IMG/VR virus record: IMGVR_UViG_3300027747_001907
Span: 1-41,857 of that record
From: a virus
Reading direction: 5' to 3' (one strand)
DNA: 41,857 nucleotides
Shown: positions 14,735 through 25,500 of the stretch, one piece after another
Numbering within the stretch: position 1 is the stretch's first letter
Layout: the number at the start of each line of letters is the position of its first letter
The notes under the pieces: model-generated
Seen by the model: the letters and a program-made list of their open reading frames with translations, nothing else
Databases searched by the model: none
What the model was told of the DNA's origin: nothing
Position numbers and translations under genes: made by a program

Positions 14735-16827
14735 TGCAACACACCGCAAGCCATTTAGCTTCTCAGGGTCGCAACGGCGACTCTATGCTGATGCACGTCT
14801 CCCCCAAAGAAGTTGCTGGATTGCAGGCGCTGGCACAACAACACGGCGGTTCTTTGACCACCAACCCACATACGGGTTTACCCGAAGCGTTTTCTCTCAG
14901 CGACTTGCTTCCTGCTGCTGCAGGTTTTGCCCTTGACTCCTTTTTGCCCGGTGCAGGCGAAGCCGTCGGAGGTATGTTTGGTCTCAGCGGTGCGGCAGGC
15001 ACCGCAGGCATTATTGGTGGTTTGGCGGGGCTCAGCTCGGGTAGTTTGGCAGACGGCATCAAGGCAGGCCTCGGCGCGTATGGCGGCGCTAGTTTGTCCA
15101 GCGGGCTTGGCAATATGGGCAGCGACGTGAATACCAGTGCGGCAAATGCGGCCTTTGACTCAAACAACCCAGCAATGGATGCAGAACGCACCGCAGCTAT
15201 CAAAGCAGCGGCCAAGCCGGATATTAGCGCGGGGCTGAGTGCCGCCGCAGCGCATCCAATGGACTTCCTCAAGAACAACAAGTTTGCTATTGGCGCTGCT
15301 GCGCTACCCGCGCTTGTAGATATGGGGGCACAAGGCACTGGGCCGACTGCATACAAAAACACAGGCTACATCCGCCGCTACGCCAAGAACCCCGTGACTG
15401 GGGCTTTAGAGCAAGTGGATGCAACACCAGCGGACCAGTTCGGTAGCCAGTCTGCGGTTACGTTTGGTGTCATTGGTCAGCCTGTTAAGCACATGGCTGG
15501 CGGCGGTCTGGCGGGCACACACCTCGTGTACAACGCAGCGACTAAAAAATACGACACCGTAGATGCTTCGGGTAATCCCGTAGGCCCCGTAACGATTGGC
15601 CCCGTAGGTAAAAGCGTCAATGCGCCTAACCCTGCTGACACCCGTAGCGACTCCCAGAAAGCCTACGACTACCTGATGGGCAAACCCGGCGCTCAGAACC
15701 CCATGCTGTTCTACCACGAGCAAAAACCGGTTACCCCGCTGGCACCAGCGGACTTAGAAACTCGCACCGGCGGGCATTACGTAGTTAATGCAGCAGGCAC
15801 CGGATATGACTGGGTTCCTGATGCCGCAGCAGGTGCGGGCGCAGCTACTGAAACTGGTGCAAACGCTGGGCTGCCTTCTTTGGCTGCTGACCATTCTCGG
15901 GGAAGTTCCGGCGCTAACCCTGATCCAAGCGGGTTCAATAGTTTGAGCGCCTCTGATAAAGCCGCCTATTACGCAGACAACCCCACAATGGCTGCATTTA
16001 CACAAGGACTACAAAATGCGTTTGGGTATACAGGACTTGGGTGGTTACAAAACCAGTTTGATCCTGAATTTGTTGCGAACCAAAAAGCGATTGTGCAAGG
16101 TATTAACCCTGAAGCAACCAGCACAATTAACTCTGGTAATAACGTGGTAGACCCCGCTCAAGCTGCCCAAGCAGCAATGATTGCTGCACAAACTCCGCAA
16201 ACTGCCATTGACAATAGCTACGACTTTGGCCCAACCGCTAAAGAAACAGGTATAGCAGCACTTACGCCTAACCAAACCGTTGATCCTGCACAAGCCGCAC
16301 AAGCCGCCGCACAAGCCGCCGCACAAGCCGCACAAGCCGCACAAGCCGCACAAGCCGCACAAGCCGCTGCTGATGCTGGCCCAAATACAGGTTCAAGAGA
16401 CTCTGACCCCGGCGGTGTCGGAGGTGATGGTGGCCCCGGCGATGCGGTAGGCGGTTTCTTCCACAACGGCAAGTTCAACTTCCACCCTGACAAGATGTAC
16501 GCCCAAGGCGGCATTGCTGCACTGGCTGGTGGCGGACTTGGTTCGCTGGGCGGCTACTCTGATGGTGGGCAACTGCTCAAAGGCCCCGGTGATGGCGTTT
16601 CCGACAGCATTCCAGCTACAATTAACCACGGCCAACCGGCACGTTTAGCAGATGGAGAGTTTGTGGTTCCTGCACGTATTGTGTCCGAACTGGGCAACGG
16701 TTCCACCGAGGCAGGCGCTAAGCAACTGTACGCAATGATGGCACGCATCCAAGCAGGACGCGCTAAGACAACCGGTAAGAACAAAGTGGCAACGGACAGC
16801 AAAGCTGCTCGGCACCTACCCGCATAA
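14731..16827 (+). CDS. internal/ejection virion protein with Ala-Gln repeat
   Basis: This encodes 698 residues. The N-terminal part has a Gly/Ala-rich hydrophobic segment (about 55-130) that could insert in membranes. Residues about 518-545 are a long AAQ repeat. The C-terminal block (LLKGPGDGVSDSIPATIN, then RLADGEFVVPARIVSELGNGST and GAKQLYAMMARIQ, from about 617) is a motif shared by many phage internal or tape-measure-like proteins. GGG-rich elements (HMAGGGLAG, QGGIAALAGGG) link it to the 17800 product. I infer a protein packed in the head and ejected with DNA. No enzyme domain is visible. Confidence 0.6.
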   Translation: MMQHTASHLASQGRNGDSMLMHVSPKEVAGLQALAQQHGGSLTTNPHTGLPEAFSLSDLLPAAAGFALDSFLPGAGEAVGGMFGLSGAAGTAGIIGGLAGLSSGSLADGIKAGLGAYGGASLSSGLGNMGSDVNTSAANAAFDSNNPAMDAERTAAIKAAAKPDISAGLSAAAAHPMDFLKNNKFAIGAAALPALVDMGAQGTGPTAYKNTGYIRRYAKNPVTGALEQVDATPADQFGSQSAVTFGVIGQPVKHMAGGGLAGTHLVYNAATKKYDTVDASGNPVGPVTIGPVGKSVNAPNPADTRSDSQKAYDYLMGKPGAQNPMLFYHEQKPVTPLAPADLETRTGGHYVVNAAGTGYDWVPDAAAGAGAATETGANAGLPSLAADHSRGSSGANPDPSGFNSLSASDKAAYYADNPTMAAFTQGLQNAFGYTGLGWLQNQFDPEFVANQKAIVQGINPEATSTINSGNNVVDPAQAAQAAMIAAQTPQTAIDNSYDFGPTAKETGIAALTPNQTVDPAQAAQAAAQAAAQAAQAAQAAQAAQAAADAGPNTGSRDSDPGGVGGDGGPGDAVGGFFHNGKFNFHPDKMYAQGGIAALAGGGLGSLGGYSDGGQLLKGPGDGVSDSIPATINHGQPARLADGEFVVPARIVSELGNGSTEAGAKQLYAMMARIQAGRAKTTGKNKVATDSKAARHLPA
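16288..16367 (+). repeat. short tandem repeat of GCACAAGCC units encoding Ala-Gln-Ala
   Basis: About eight copies of a 9-base unit GCACAAGCC lie head to tail, with two copies extended by an extra GCC. They encode an AAQAAQ-type helix in frame. Such arrays are slippage-prone, so copy number may differ between related phages while the frame is kept. The opposite strand gives a Cys/Gly/Leu-rich open frame that is only a by-product. Confidence 0.9.
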
Positions 16828-16836
16828 GGAACAATC

Positions 16837-17790
16837 ATGGCAGACGCAAATCAACCCACAGCAGTCTATCAAAACCAAGTAGGTTTTGCCCCCGAAATTG
16901 CCCCCTACGGGCAAGGTGTACTTGGCGCAGCCGCAGCACAAGTAGCCCAACCTTACCAAAGCTACGCTGACTGGGCACAACAACACGGGCTGAGCGGCGA
17001 TCAGGTAGCTGGGTTCACCGATCTGCAAAAACAAGCCTTCCAAGGCGCTCAGGGCTTAAACCAAGACCCATACTCGCAACAAGCCGCACAAGGTATTGCA
17101 AGCCTATCCGGCCAAACATTTGACCAAAACGCAGCGCAGCAGTACATGAACCCGTACATGCAAAGCGTGGTGGATATCCAAAAACGCGAAGCACAACGCC
17201 AGTCTGGTATTCAAGGTACGCAGCAGCAAGCACAGGCTGCGCAAGCAGGGGCTTTTGGTGGTAGCCGCGACGCAATTATGCGTGCTGAGCGTGAACGTAA
17301 CCTTGGCCAGCAGATGAACGATATCCAAGCGCAGGGCAGTCAAGCCGCGTATACCAACGCACAGAACCAGTTCAATACCCAGCGCCAAATGGGTCTGCAG
17401 GGGTACTCCGCGCTTGGTTCACAAGGGCAAAACTTGTACGGCCAGACCACCGGCAACTTGGGCATCCAAAACCAAATGGGTACGCAGCAACAGCAGCAAG
17501 GCCAGAACCTACTCAATGTCGGGTACCAAAACTACACCAACGAACAGAACAATCCGTACAAACAAATCGGCTTTATGTCCGACATCGTGCGCGGTTCCCC
17601 CATGTCCGGTCTGGGCTCCAACGTCTATCAAGCACAGCCATCCACGCTCAACCAAGTGGCCGGTCTGGGCACCGCTGCGGCCGGTCTGTACGGCGCATAC
17701 AACAAAGCTCCCGGTTCCGCAAAGGGCGGTACGATCAAATCTAAAAAACCTGCTGGACTGCCCGCGTTGCTCGTCCACAGCATGGCATAA
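16837..17790 (+). CDS. Gln-rich internal virion protein
   Basis: This encodes 317 residues with very high Gln, Ala, Asn and Gly. A conserved core reads YMNPYMQSVVDIQKREAQRQS, then QAQAAQAGAFGGSRDAIMRAERERN and LGQQMNDIQAQGSQAAY. This pattern recurs in podovirus internal-protein clusters. The end is basic (AKGGTIKSKKPAGLPALL). It is helical and probably one of the proteins that line the portal or are ejected with DNA. It starts with Shine-Dalgarno AAGGA at 16826-16830. Confidence 0.65.
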   Translation: MADANQPTAVYQNQVGFAPEIAPYGQGVLGAAAAQVAQPYQSYADWAQQHGLSGDQVAGFTDLQKQAFQGAQGLNQDPYSQQAAQGIASLSGQTFDQNAAQQYMNPYMQSVVDIQKREAQRQSGIQGTQQQAQAAQAGAFGGSRDAIMRAERERNLGQQMNDIQAQGSQAAYTNAQNQFNTQRQMGLQGYSALGSQGQNLYGQTTGNLGIQNQMGTQQQQQGQNLLNVGYQNYTNEQNNPYKQIGFMSDIVRGSPMSGLGSNVYQAQPSTLNQVAGLGTAAAGLYGAYNKAPGSAKGGTIKSKKPAGLPALLVHSMA

Positions 17791-17799
17791 GGAAACATC

Positions 17800-19479
17800 A
17801 TGGCTTTTAACCCTTCTGTGGGCGGTATTGGAGCTTTGGGCGCTTTGGGGCGCAGCACATCCGTCAGCGGTGTAAATTCTCCAATGAATACTGATGCGCT
17901 GATCGCGCACTTGGTGGAGATGACCCCTGACCAACGCAAGCAGTTTGCATCTATGCATGCAGACGATCCGATGATGCTGTCTGCCGCCAAGTACGTAGAC
18001 AACAAAATTAAGCAGCAGGCAACGGTGTCGATGGCACAGCAAACAGGTGCATCCCCACCGGTAAACCAACAGGCCGTGGCCAGCATGGCCGGAGTTCCCC
18101 CACAACAAATGTCTCAGGGTTTACCCGAAGAGACCGGCATCGGCGCTTTACCCGTCCCCGCTATGAAACACATGGCAACCGGCGGCATCGTTGCTTTTGG
18201 TGGCAAGGGGGAGTCGTTAGTGCGCAGCCAGAACGGCGGTGAAGATTATTTCTTAGATGTACCTGCGACGATCCGTGACCCCAGCGTACCTTACTATCAA
18301 GAAATTCCAAACCCAATGGCGTCTTTAGCGGGCCAAAAATTTAAGTCTAGGGAAGAAGCTGTACAAGCATACGACGCGGCTATTCCTGAGCCAGCGCAAG
18401 ACTATCAAAGTGGCCCGCAGCTACGTTCACCAAAAGCCAAAAATATAGCTACGATGCCTACGGACGACACACGCCGTACAGATTCCCGCTTCCCAAGTGG
18501 CGTGGCTGCATTAACCCCCGTAAGCGCCCCTGTGGGACAGCGCGGAACATCCGCGCCTACCGGTGCAAACCTAGCACCAAGTGCAGGCGCAATGTCAATT
18601 GCAGACCTTCAAAAAGCACAAGCCGGTGTTATGCCAAAAGGCCCAGTTGCAGACCCCTATGCTGCCGAGCATGCACAAAGTGCGGCTGAGCTTAAGGCGG
18701 TTAATGAAGAAGGCGTGGCCAATGCGCAAGCACAAAAAGAAGGTTTGGCAGGACTACTTGCTCCCCGTGAGCAACGCATCAAAGCTCGTGAAGATCGTCT
18801 TAAGTACACCGATGACCAAAACTTGAACATGTCCCTCATCAACGCTGGACTGGCCATGATGCAGTCTCGCGGCCAAGGATTAGCCGGTATCGCCGAAGGC
18901 GCTGGTGTCGGAGTCAAGCAGTACTCGGAAGGACTGAAGCTGTCTGAAGCCGCACGCCAGAAGATTGAAGACGCCAAGGACGCGTTTGACGAACTCAAGT
19001 TCAATCAAACCAACATGACTAATAAAGCAGTGACCGACGCTAAAGCAAAAGTCGCGGAGGGTGCTATTGCCATGCGAAATGCAGGTATTGCAAGCAGCGA
19101 AAAAGCAACAGGTCTTGCACACGACGATGCCAAAGCATTGTTTAGTAGCTATGTTCAATCACGCGAAGCCGGTCTTGACCGAGCAAGCCGGGAACGCACC
19201 GCTGCATTCAGCGCTCAGGTGCAAAAAGAAATTGCAGCCATGCCGGGCGGACAAGAAAAGTTGTTTGCTACTTTGGGCGATGGAGATGCCAAGAAAGGCC
19301 TCAATGTCTTTACAGCAGCAAATGCAGAAGGCAAAGGCGACGAAGCGATCATGCAGGCGGTTATTAAATCGCCCGAAATACTTGGTGCTATCAACCCAGA
19401 ACTCAGGAAAATTATTGAGCAACGCATTGCTTCGCGCTTTGCACCTCAAGTTCAAGACAAAGCGGGTTCTCGCCCGTAA
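17800..19479 (+). CDS. internal virion protein, helical
   Basis: This encodes 559 residues. The N-terminal 120 residues hold a helical domain (ALIAHLVEMTPDQRKQFASMHADDP). Then comes HMATGGIVAFGGKGESLV, a glycine-rich hinge found in many phage internal proteins. The C-terminal half (about 280-540) is a long Ala/Lys/Glu-rich helical region, including GLAMMQSRGQGLAGIAEGAG. There is no enzyme motif. It stands between the Gln-rich protein and the giant protein, which fits a set of three or four ejection proteins. It is followed by a 55-base gap with a possible promoter. Confidence 0.65.
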   Translation: MAFNPSVGGIGALGALGRSTSVSGVNSPMNTDALIAHLVEMTPDQRKQFASMHADDPMMLSAAKYVDNKIKQQATVSMAQQTGASPPVNQQAVASMAGVPPQQMSQGLPEETGIGALPVPAMKHMATGGIVAFGGKGESLVRSQNGGEDYFLDVPATIRDPSVPYYQEIPNPMASLAGQKFKSREEAVQAYDAAIPEPAQDYQSGPQLRSPKAKNIATMPTDDTRRTDSRFPSGVAALTPVSAPVGQRGTSAPTGANLAPSAGAMSIADLQKAQAGVMPKGPVADPYAAEHAQSAAELKAVNEEGVANAQAQKEGLAGLLAPREQRIKAREDRLKYTDDQNLNMSLINAGLAMMQSRGQGLAGIAEGAGVGVKQYSEGLKLSEAARQKIEDAKDAFDELKFNQTNMTNKAVTDAKAKVAEGAIAMRNAGIASSEKATGLAHDDAKALFSSYVQSREAGLDRASRERTAAFSAQVQKEIAAMPGGQEKLFATLGDGDAKKGLNVFTAANAEGKGDEAIMQAVIKSPEILGAINPELRKIIEQRIASRFAPQVQDKAGSRP

Positions 19480-19488
19480 TGGCATAAT
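19480..19488 (+). promoter_or_regulatory. candidate extended -10 element before the giant gene
   Basis: TGGCATAAT differs from an extended -10 (TGnTATAAT) at one position. It lies in the only gap of more than 50 bases between virion genes (19480-19534). No convincing -35 is present. A GC-rich short inverted repeat (CGGG...CCCG) precedes it at the end of the previous gene. The giant gene itself has AAGGA at 19522-19526 before ATG 19535. The promoter is tentative. Confidence 0.3.
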
Positions 19489-19534
19489 ACTCAGGCTGCG
19501 CTAGGGCAGCTTACACACTGCTAAGGATACACAA

Positions 19535-22500
19535 ATGGCGCAAAGCGTTCTCCTCCCAGACGGTTCATCGGTAACTATCAGAGCAGGGGAAACGCCCCAG
19601 TCAGCATATGCTCGCGCTCAACAGATGTATCCCGAAGCTTTTGGTGCGGGAACAACCCCCGAAGAAGGCCCCAAGTCAGGCTTCATGCCTGCGCTTAAAG
19701 CAGGGTTCTCAAACCTCAAAGGTGATGTAGCCGCGCTCGCTGGCCGCACCGGCCTGATGGCGCTTCCTGAAGCTGAAAAGTACATCGCTGAGCAGGAAGC
19801 CTACCAGAAGAAAACCTACGCTCCAACAGCACAAGGCTGGACGGAAGCACCACTGACCAAGATCGGTGAGCTGGCTGGCGGCTCTATCCCCTATATGGCC
19901 GCTCCTTTGGTTGCGGGCGGTGCACTTGCCGCCGGTGCGGCGCTAGCCCCTGAAGCTGCGTTGGCCACAGGTCTCGGTGCGCTTACTGCCGAAGGCGGTG
20001 TCGGTCTTAGCGCTTTGGGCGCGGGTTTGAGTACGGCTGCTACCGCTGCCACATCCGCTGGGCAGTTCACGGGCTCCAACCTATCCCGCCAGATGCAGGA
20101 AGGCAAGAAGCTGGGCGAGACCGACGTTACCGCCGCTGCGCTGGCAGCCATTCCCCAAGCCGCGCTGGATACCGTCAGCCTGCACATGATCCCCGGCATC
20201 GGTAAGATGTTCGAGAAAGTTGGCGTTGACCTGTCGGAGAAAGCCGCCAAAGACTTGGCCAAGGAAGGCCTCAAGAAAACGGCTGCGGACTACCTGCTCT
20301 CCACCGGTAAGACGATGGGTATCGAGGGCCTGACAGAAGCTGGCCAACAAGTATTTGAGCGCATGCAGGCCGGTCTGAGCATTACTGACCCCTCCGCTCG
20401 TGCAGAGTATTTCGACAACTTCCTCGGTGGTGCTGTCCTCGGCGGCATCTTGGCCCCTGCTGGCCGGTACGTTGAGCGCGGTCAAGAGCAAGCACGCTTC
20501 GACAAAGGCGCACGTGAGAAGCAAGCCGCCGACCGCATCGCTGCAACGCAGGCCTCAGAGCAAGCCGCTGCCGAAGAAGAAGCCAAGAAACAAACCCCTG
20601 AGTACGCACAGCAGGCGCAAGCCGCTTACTTGGCTGCAGAGCAGCGCAAGACCGAACTCGAAGCACAGTTGCACCGCGCCAGCAAAGGCAACAAGCTCAC
20701 TGAAGACCAGAAGCAGGACAACAAAGAGACCCAGCAAGCCCTTGCTGAGCATGCGGATGTCCTGAAAGAAGCCAATCGGGAGTTCCGCAAGTACCGCCAG
20801 TTCTTGCCTGCAGAGCCTGCCCCAACCCCCGCTAAGATTGAAAACACCACGCAGCTTCAGCAACCGGAAATGTTTGGCGCTCCCGCAGCCCCCAAGGCAC
20901 CGGAGTTGGACATGTTCGGCAAGCCCGTGGAACGTGCGGCTAATACCGCCGAAGCTCTTGCAAACGAACAACAGCGTAGCCTATACGGCCCTGATAGCAG
21001 GCAGGCGCAGTTGCAGCAGACCTTTGACATGTACGACCAGACGGTCGGCAATCGAGGTGTTGTGGACGGACGCAGGGTAAATGCAGCGGAAACACTGCCA
21101 AACCAAAATGACCCCCGCCAGCAGGTACGGATGTTGGAGCAACTGGTGCAACAGTACCAGTCTCAGTTGGGGGATGCAAGCCCACAAGAAATCGTCGCGC
21201 TTGCGCCCAAGTACGAGCAGGCCAAAGCCGCGCTGGATCAATCACGCAAAGCTGTCGAGGCGCTGCCAAAACCTATTGAAGACCAGCTCGCCAAGCTGCA
21301 TCAGCGTTTGGGCGTGGCAAAGGAAAAAGGCGACGTTACCGCCGCAGCCAAGCTGTCTCAAAGCATTTTGAATTTGCAGCAACAAGCGGTGCCTACTGCG
21401 CAGCAGTCAATTGAACTGCAGCCTTTCAAAGGCACGTCGCAAACTGCGGAGCAGATCGAACAAGAAAAAGCCGCAGCGTTGGAAGCCCAACGCCAGAAAG
21501 CCCAGCAAGACGCCAAGGCTGAGTCCGATGCGTACGTAGCCCAGCGTATCCAAGAGCGCCGCACCCAGCGCAAACTGAACGAAGCCAACGCCCCTGCGGC
21601 TGCTCAGCCGCAACGGGATGAAGAACTGCGCCACCGCGCTGAGAAAGAAACCATTGACAAGCTGGTAGCAACACTGCCTACCGGCAGCACCGTCACCCCC
21701 GGACAGATCATGTTGGGTCTTGGCGGTGAGAAAGCGCACCTGCGCGATCTGCAAACACAACTGGCCATCGCAAAACTTACGCGAAACAAAGCGCTTATTA
21801 ACTCGCTCAACGACCAGATTGCCGACATTAAAGCAAGCCAAGAAAACGCGGCTACCAATAAGCCCGTCGAACGCCTGCCAGCTTTGGGAGAAGGCAAACT
21901 GCCTGAGTCCCGCGCCAAGGAAGCCGAAGCCGAACAGCATGCCGACCGGCAGAGCGAGTTATTGCAAGCGTTTGTAGCCCAACTGCAGAAACTGAAACTG
22001 CGCCCTGACACGGCCAAAGTAGCTGCCCGCCTGCAGGACATCAACAAGAAGCGCGAAGCAGCGGGCAAGCCCGCTATTACGCTGGCAGACCAGTCGTCTA
22101 CGTTGCTGGACACCGCCCGGATGGCATACCTGAAGAGCCACTTGGATGAGATCGAGTCCCGCCGCGCAGCGTTTGGCCTGCCGCCTATGGCCGATTGGGA
22201 AATTGGTGAGGCTCGCGCACGTGTGATGGAAGGCTTTAACGAGCTGCAAGACCGTTGGGGGCAAGCCGTTCCTGAAAATGCTCCCGCAGGCAAACGTCAG
22301 TTTGGCGCACCGACGGCTGCTGTTGCTGCGTTGCAAGACCAGATGCGTACCAATATATACCAGAACGTGTCTTCTGCTGCCGAGCGCATGATGAAGAACA
22401 CCGAAGGCACGATGAAAGAAAAGACCGCGCAGCGGTCGGCTACCCCTACATTTGAGCGGGATGAGAACGGCCAACTGCGTCAAACCGGCTATGCACGTCA

Positions 22501-25500
22501 AACTGGCCCGCAGCCCATTACGCCAAACCTCAATCTGCGCGAGCAGCCGAAGCTGGCTGAAGACGACAAGCAAAACACGCTGGACATGATTGACCAAGTG
22601 TTGAACACACTTGAGACGCGTACTACCGCCAAGCCCACAGAAACGGTTAAGCCCCCAGCAAAAGTGAAGAGCTTGAGCGACATCGCCCAACTACTTGCCG
22701 AAGAAAAGTCCGGCACCACCACGGCGAAAACAGACGCCTCGTCTGTCGAACTCCTGCACCAACTGCGTGATGCGTTGGAAAAAACGTCCGACAAAGAGTT
22801 CATCGCGCTTGCGCGTGAGCAGGTGCAGCGCATTATGGAGGGTAACCTCCCCGACCAGTTTGCGGTACGTGAACTAGGCGACATGATCCGGGCGCAGGAA
22901 GAAGGACGCCAGAGCGCCACCCGCCCCGGCGCTACGCAGGAAGAGTTGCAGCGCACCAGCGCTCAACCACAACGCTCTCTGTTCCCGGAAGGCGAGCCTG
23001 TTACCCAGCGTGCCACGCCAGAGAACTTCCAGAAGATGCTGGACTCTAAAAACGTGCAAGGCATGCGCGAAGCCCTCGCTCAACAAAAGACAGACAACCA
23101 AGCCGCACTGCAAGCAGTAAAAGACAGCCTGCAACCCGCCAAGACAGCAGCCCAGCAAGCCGAAGCCGCGCTCAACAAAGCCAAACAAAAAGCAGCCCCC
23201 TTGTTGGCCAGTGCCGAGAAAGAGCGCGGTGAGCCTGAGTGGTACGCGCCTGCCGCACGTAAAGTTGTAGAGCTTGAAACCGCGTTGCAGAGCATCCCCC
23301 CGCGCATAGCGCTGTTGACGGACATTCGCGAAAAAATAGCAAACCTCGACGCCGATCAGAAAAATACACTGATACGACAGGTCAAACAGACTTTGGCGAT
23401 TGCGGATAAAAAGCCCTTTGAGAGATCGCAAGAGTTACTCAAGCTGCAAGAAAAGTACAAGAAGGCAAAGTACTATTCAACAAACCCCAACCCACGTTTG
23501 ATAAAAAACATCAGCGAAAACCTTGCGCTGGTCAAAGAAAATATTGATACAACGTACTCTCCAAAAGAGATTACGGAACTGCTTGAACTGCAAAACGCGC
23601 TGACAGATAGCAGTCTTTTGACCAAGGAGATTGACCGCCTTACAGCGGCTGTGCGTCTTGCCGAAAGCACCATTACCAAAGCACGCGCTGACCTTAATAA
23701 GTTGCTTGAACAGCACGTAGCCGATACGACGGTACGTGAGTCGTTGTTGGCAGAGGCCAACAAAGCTACAGCAAAAATTGAAAAGCTAACCAAGGCGTTT
23801 GAAGAAGCCAAGCGCCAAGAGACCACTGAGCAATCCAAGCCTGTTGAAGAAAAGCCGGTCAGCGAAGCTACCCCAATGGCGACATGGCGAGCTGCGTTGC
23901 AGCGTGGGCGCGAGGGCATGGACTTGCCCGGAACACGTGTAACGCAAGACGTTGCTGAACTCAAACAACGCGTGCTGGGTATCCGTAGAAAGCTTGGCTC
24001 GTTTGACGCCCAGCTCGAAACGCTGCAAGACCCGAACCGCAAACTGGCCAAAGGCGACAAAGAAAAAATTGCCGACCTCAAAAAGAAGCGCAGCGATGCT
24101 GTTGTTGAGCTGGACTCGGTGTACGAAAACGCACCACGCGTTACGACTGAAATCAAAGAACAAGGTCAGCTTGACCTTGAAAAAGCCTTTGACGAAGCCC
24201 AAGCCGCTGGGTACGACCTGATGGCACGAAAGCGCCAAGAAAAAGCCGGTGAACTTCCCCCTGAACTTCCTGCGGCAAAGAAAGGCAGCACCGTTGTTGA
24301 TATACGCACGGGGCGTGTTTCAGAGTCTGGCGTTCGCAATACCCCGGCAGCACGAGCAAAAATTGCGGAGAGGGCCTTGCGTCAACTGGCGATCACCCGC
24401 GCAGAGCTGAAAGCGTTGCAAGACCGCATGCAATACCTGCGAGACAACGACAAGGCAAAGAAAGGTAACCGTTACACGGAACTGTTCAAAGAACTGCAAG
24501 CAAAGGAAGCAGCGCTCAAGGAAACCGTTGCTCAAAAGCAAGCCGTTGTGGCGGAAGTAACAAAGAGCCAGAAAGAAACCAACGCTGCAGTAGCGTCCGC
24601 ACGAAAGAGCGTGGAAGAAGCCCAGTCCGGTAAAGACGCTCTGGCGCTCAAAGAAGCCGAAGAGCAGCGTCAGGCCGAGGCTTCCGGCCCCGTTGTGTTC
24701 CGTACACAAACCCGTACAGGCGCTGGCTTAAAGGAGCAGCAAGTTGCCCGTCTGGCAGACCGCATTACAGCTACGTGGACTACTACTCCAGAGATTATTG
24801 TCGTAGCTACAGAAAAGGGTTTACCCGCGCATATTCAAGAGCAAGCCCGCCTCGACAACATGACTGGGAAAATCCCCGGTCTGTATGACACCCAGACCAA
24901 GAAGGTCTACTTGGTAGCGGAGAACCTGCACACTGGTGAAGACGTGGCGTTGACGATTGCCCACGAGATTGCCGGTCACTTCGGTCTGCGTGAAATGATG
25001 GGCAGCTCGTACAAGACTGAGATGAACCGTATTTACGACGGTAGCAGCAACGTACGCAAAGAAGCCGATGCCAAGATGGCTGCAAACAAGCGCTTGTCTC
25101 GTGAGACAGCCGTTGAAGAGGTGTTGGCAGAGCTGGCCGAAAAGGGTGAGCCGTCCACACTGCGCCGCATCTACAATATCATCAAGCATAAACTGGCGCA
25201 GTTCTTTGGCCTCAAGCGTGTAACAGATCAAGACGTGCAGCAAGTAGTTGCCAACGCCCGTCGCTACGTTCAAGAAGGTGTTGGCGGCATGGGCGGCGAA
25301 GCCCCCGTTGAAGGGGTTAATTACCGCACCGCAGATTACAAGTCCGAAGACGCCTTGTCCAAGTTGGCCAAGCGTGTGGTGGCTACGCCTAAGACTTTGC
25401 GCGAGCGTGCCGGTACCAACATCGCCCTGCAGGCCGAGATGCAAGTTGCCGACATGCGTGCCGGTGTCATCAAAGCGCTGAACAACGCAGTGGAAGACCC

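Noticed and set aside
16045-16362. Minus-strand frame with a Leu-Cys-Gly repeat
   Set aside because: It is the reverse reading of the GCACAAGCC array. The repeat alone explains it.
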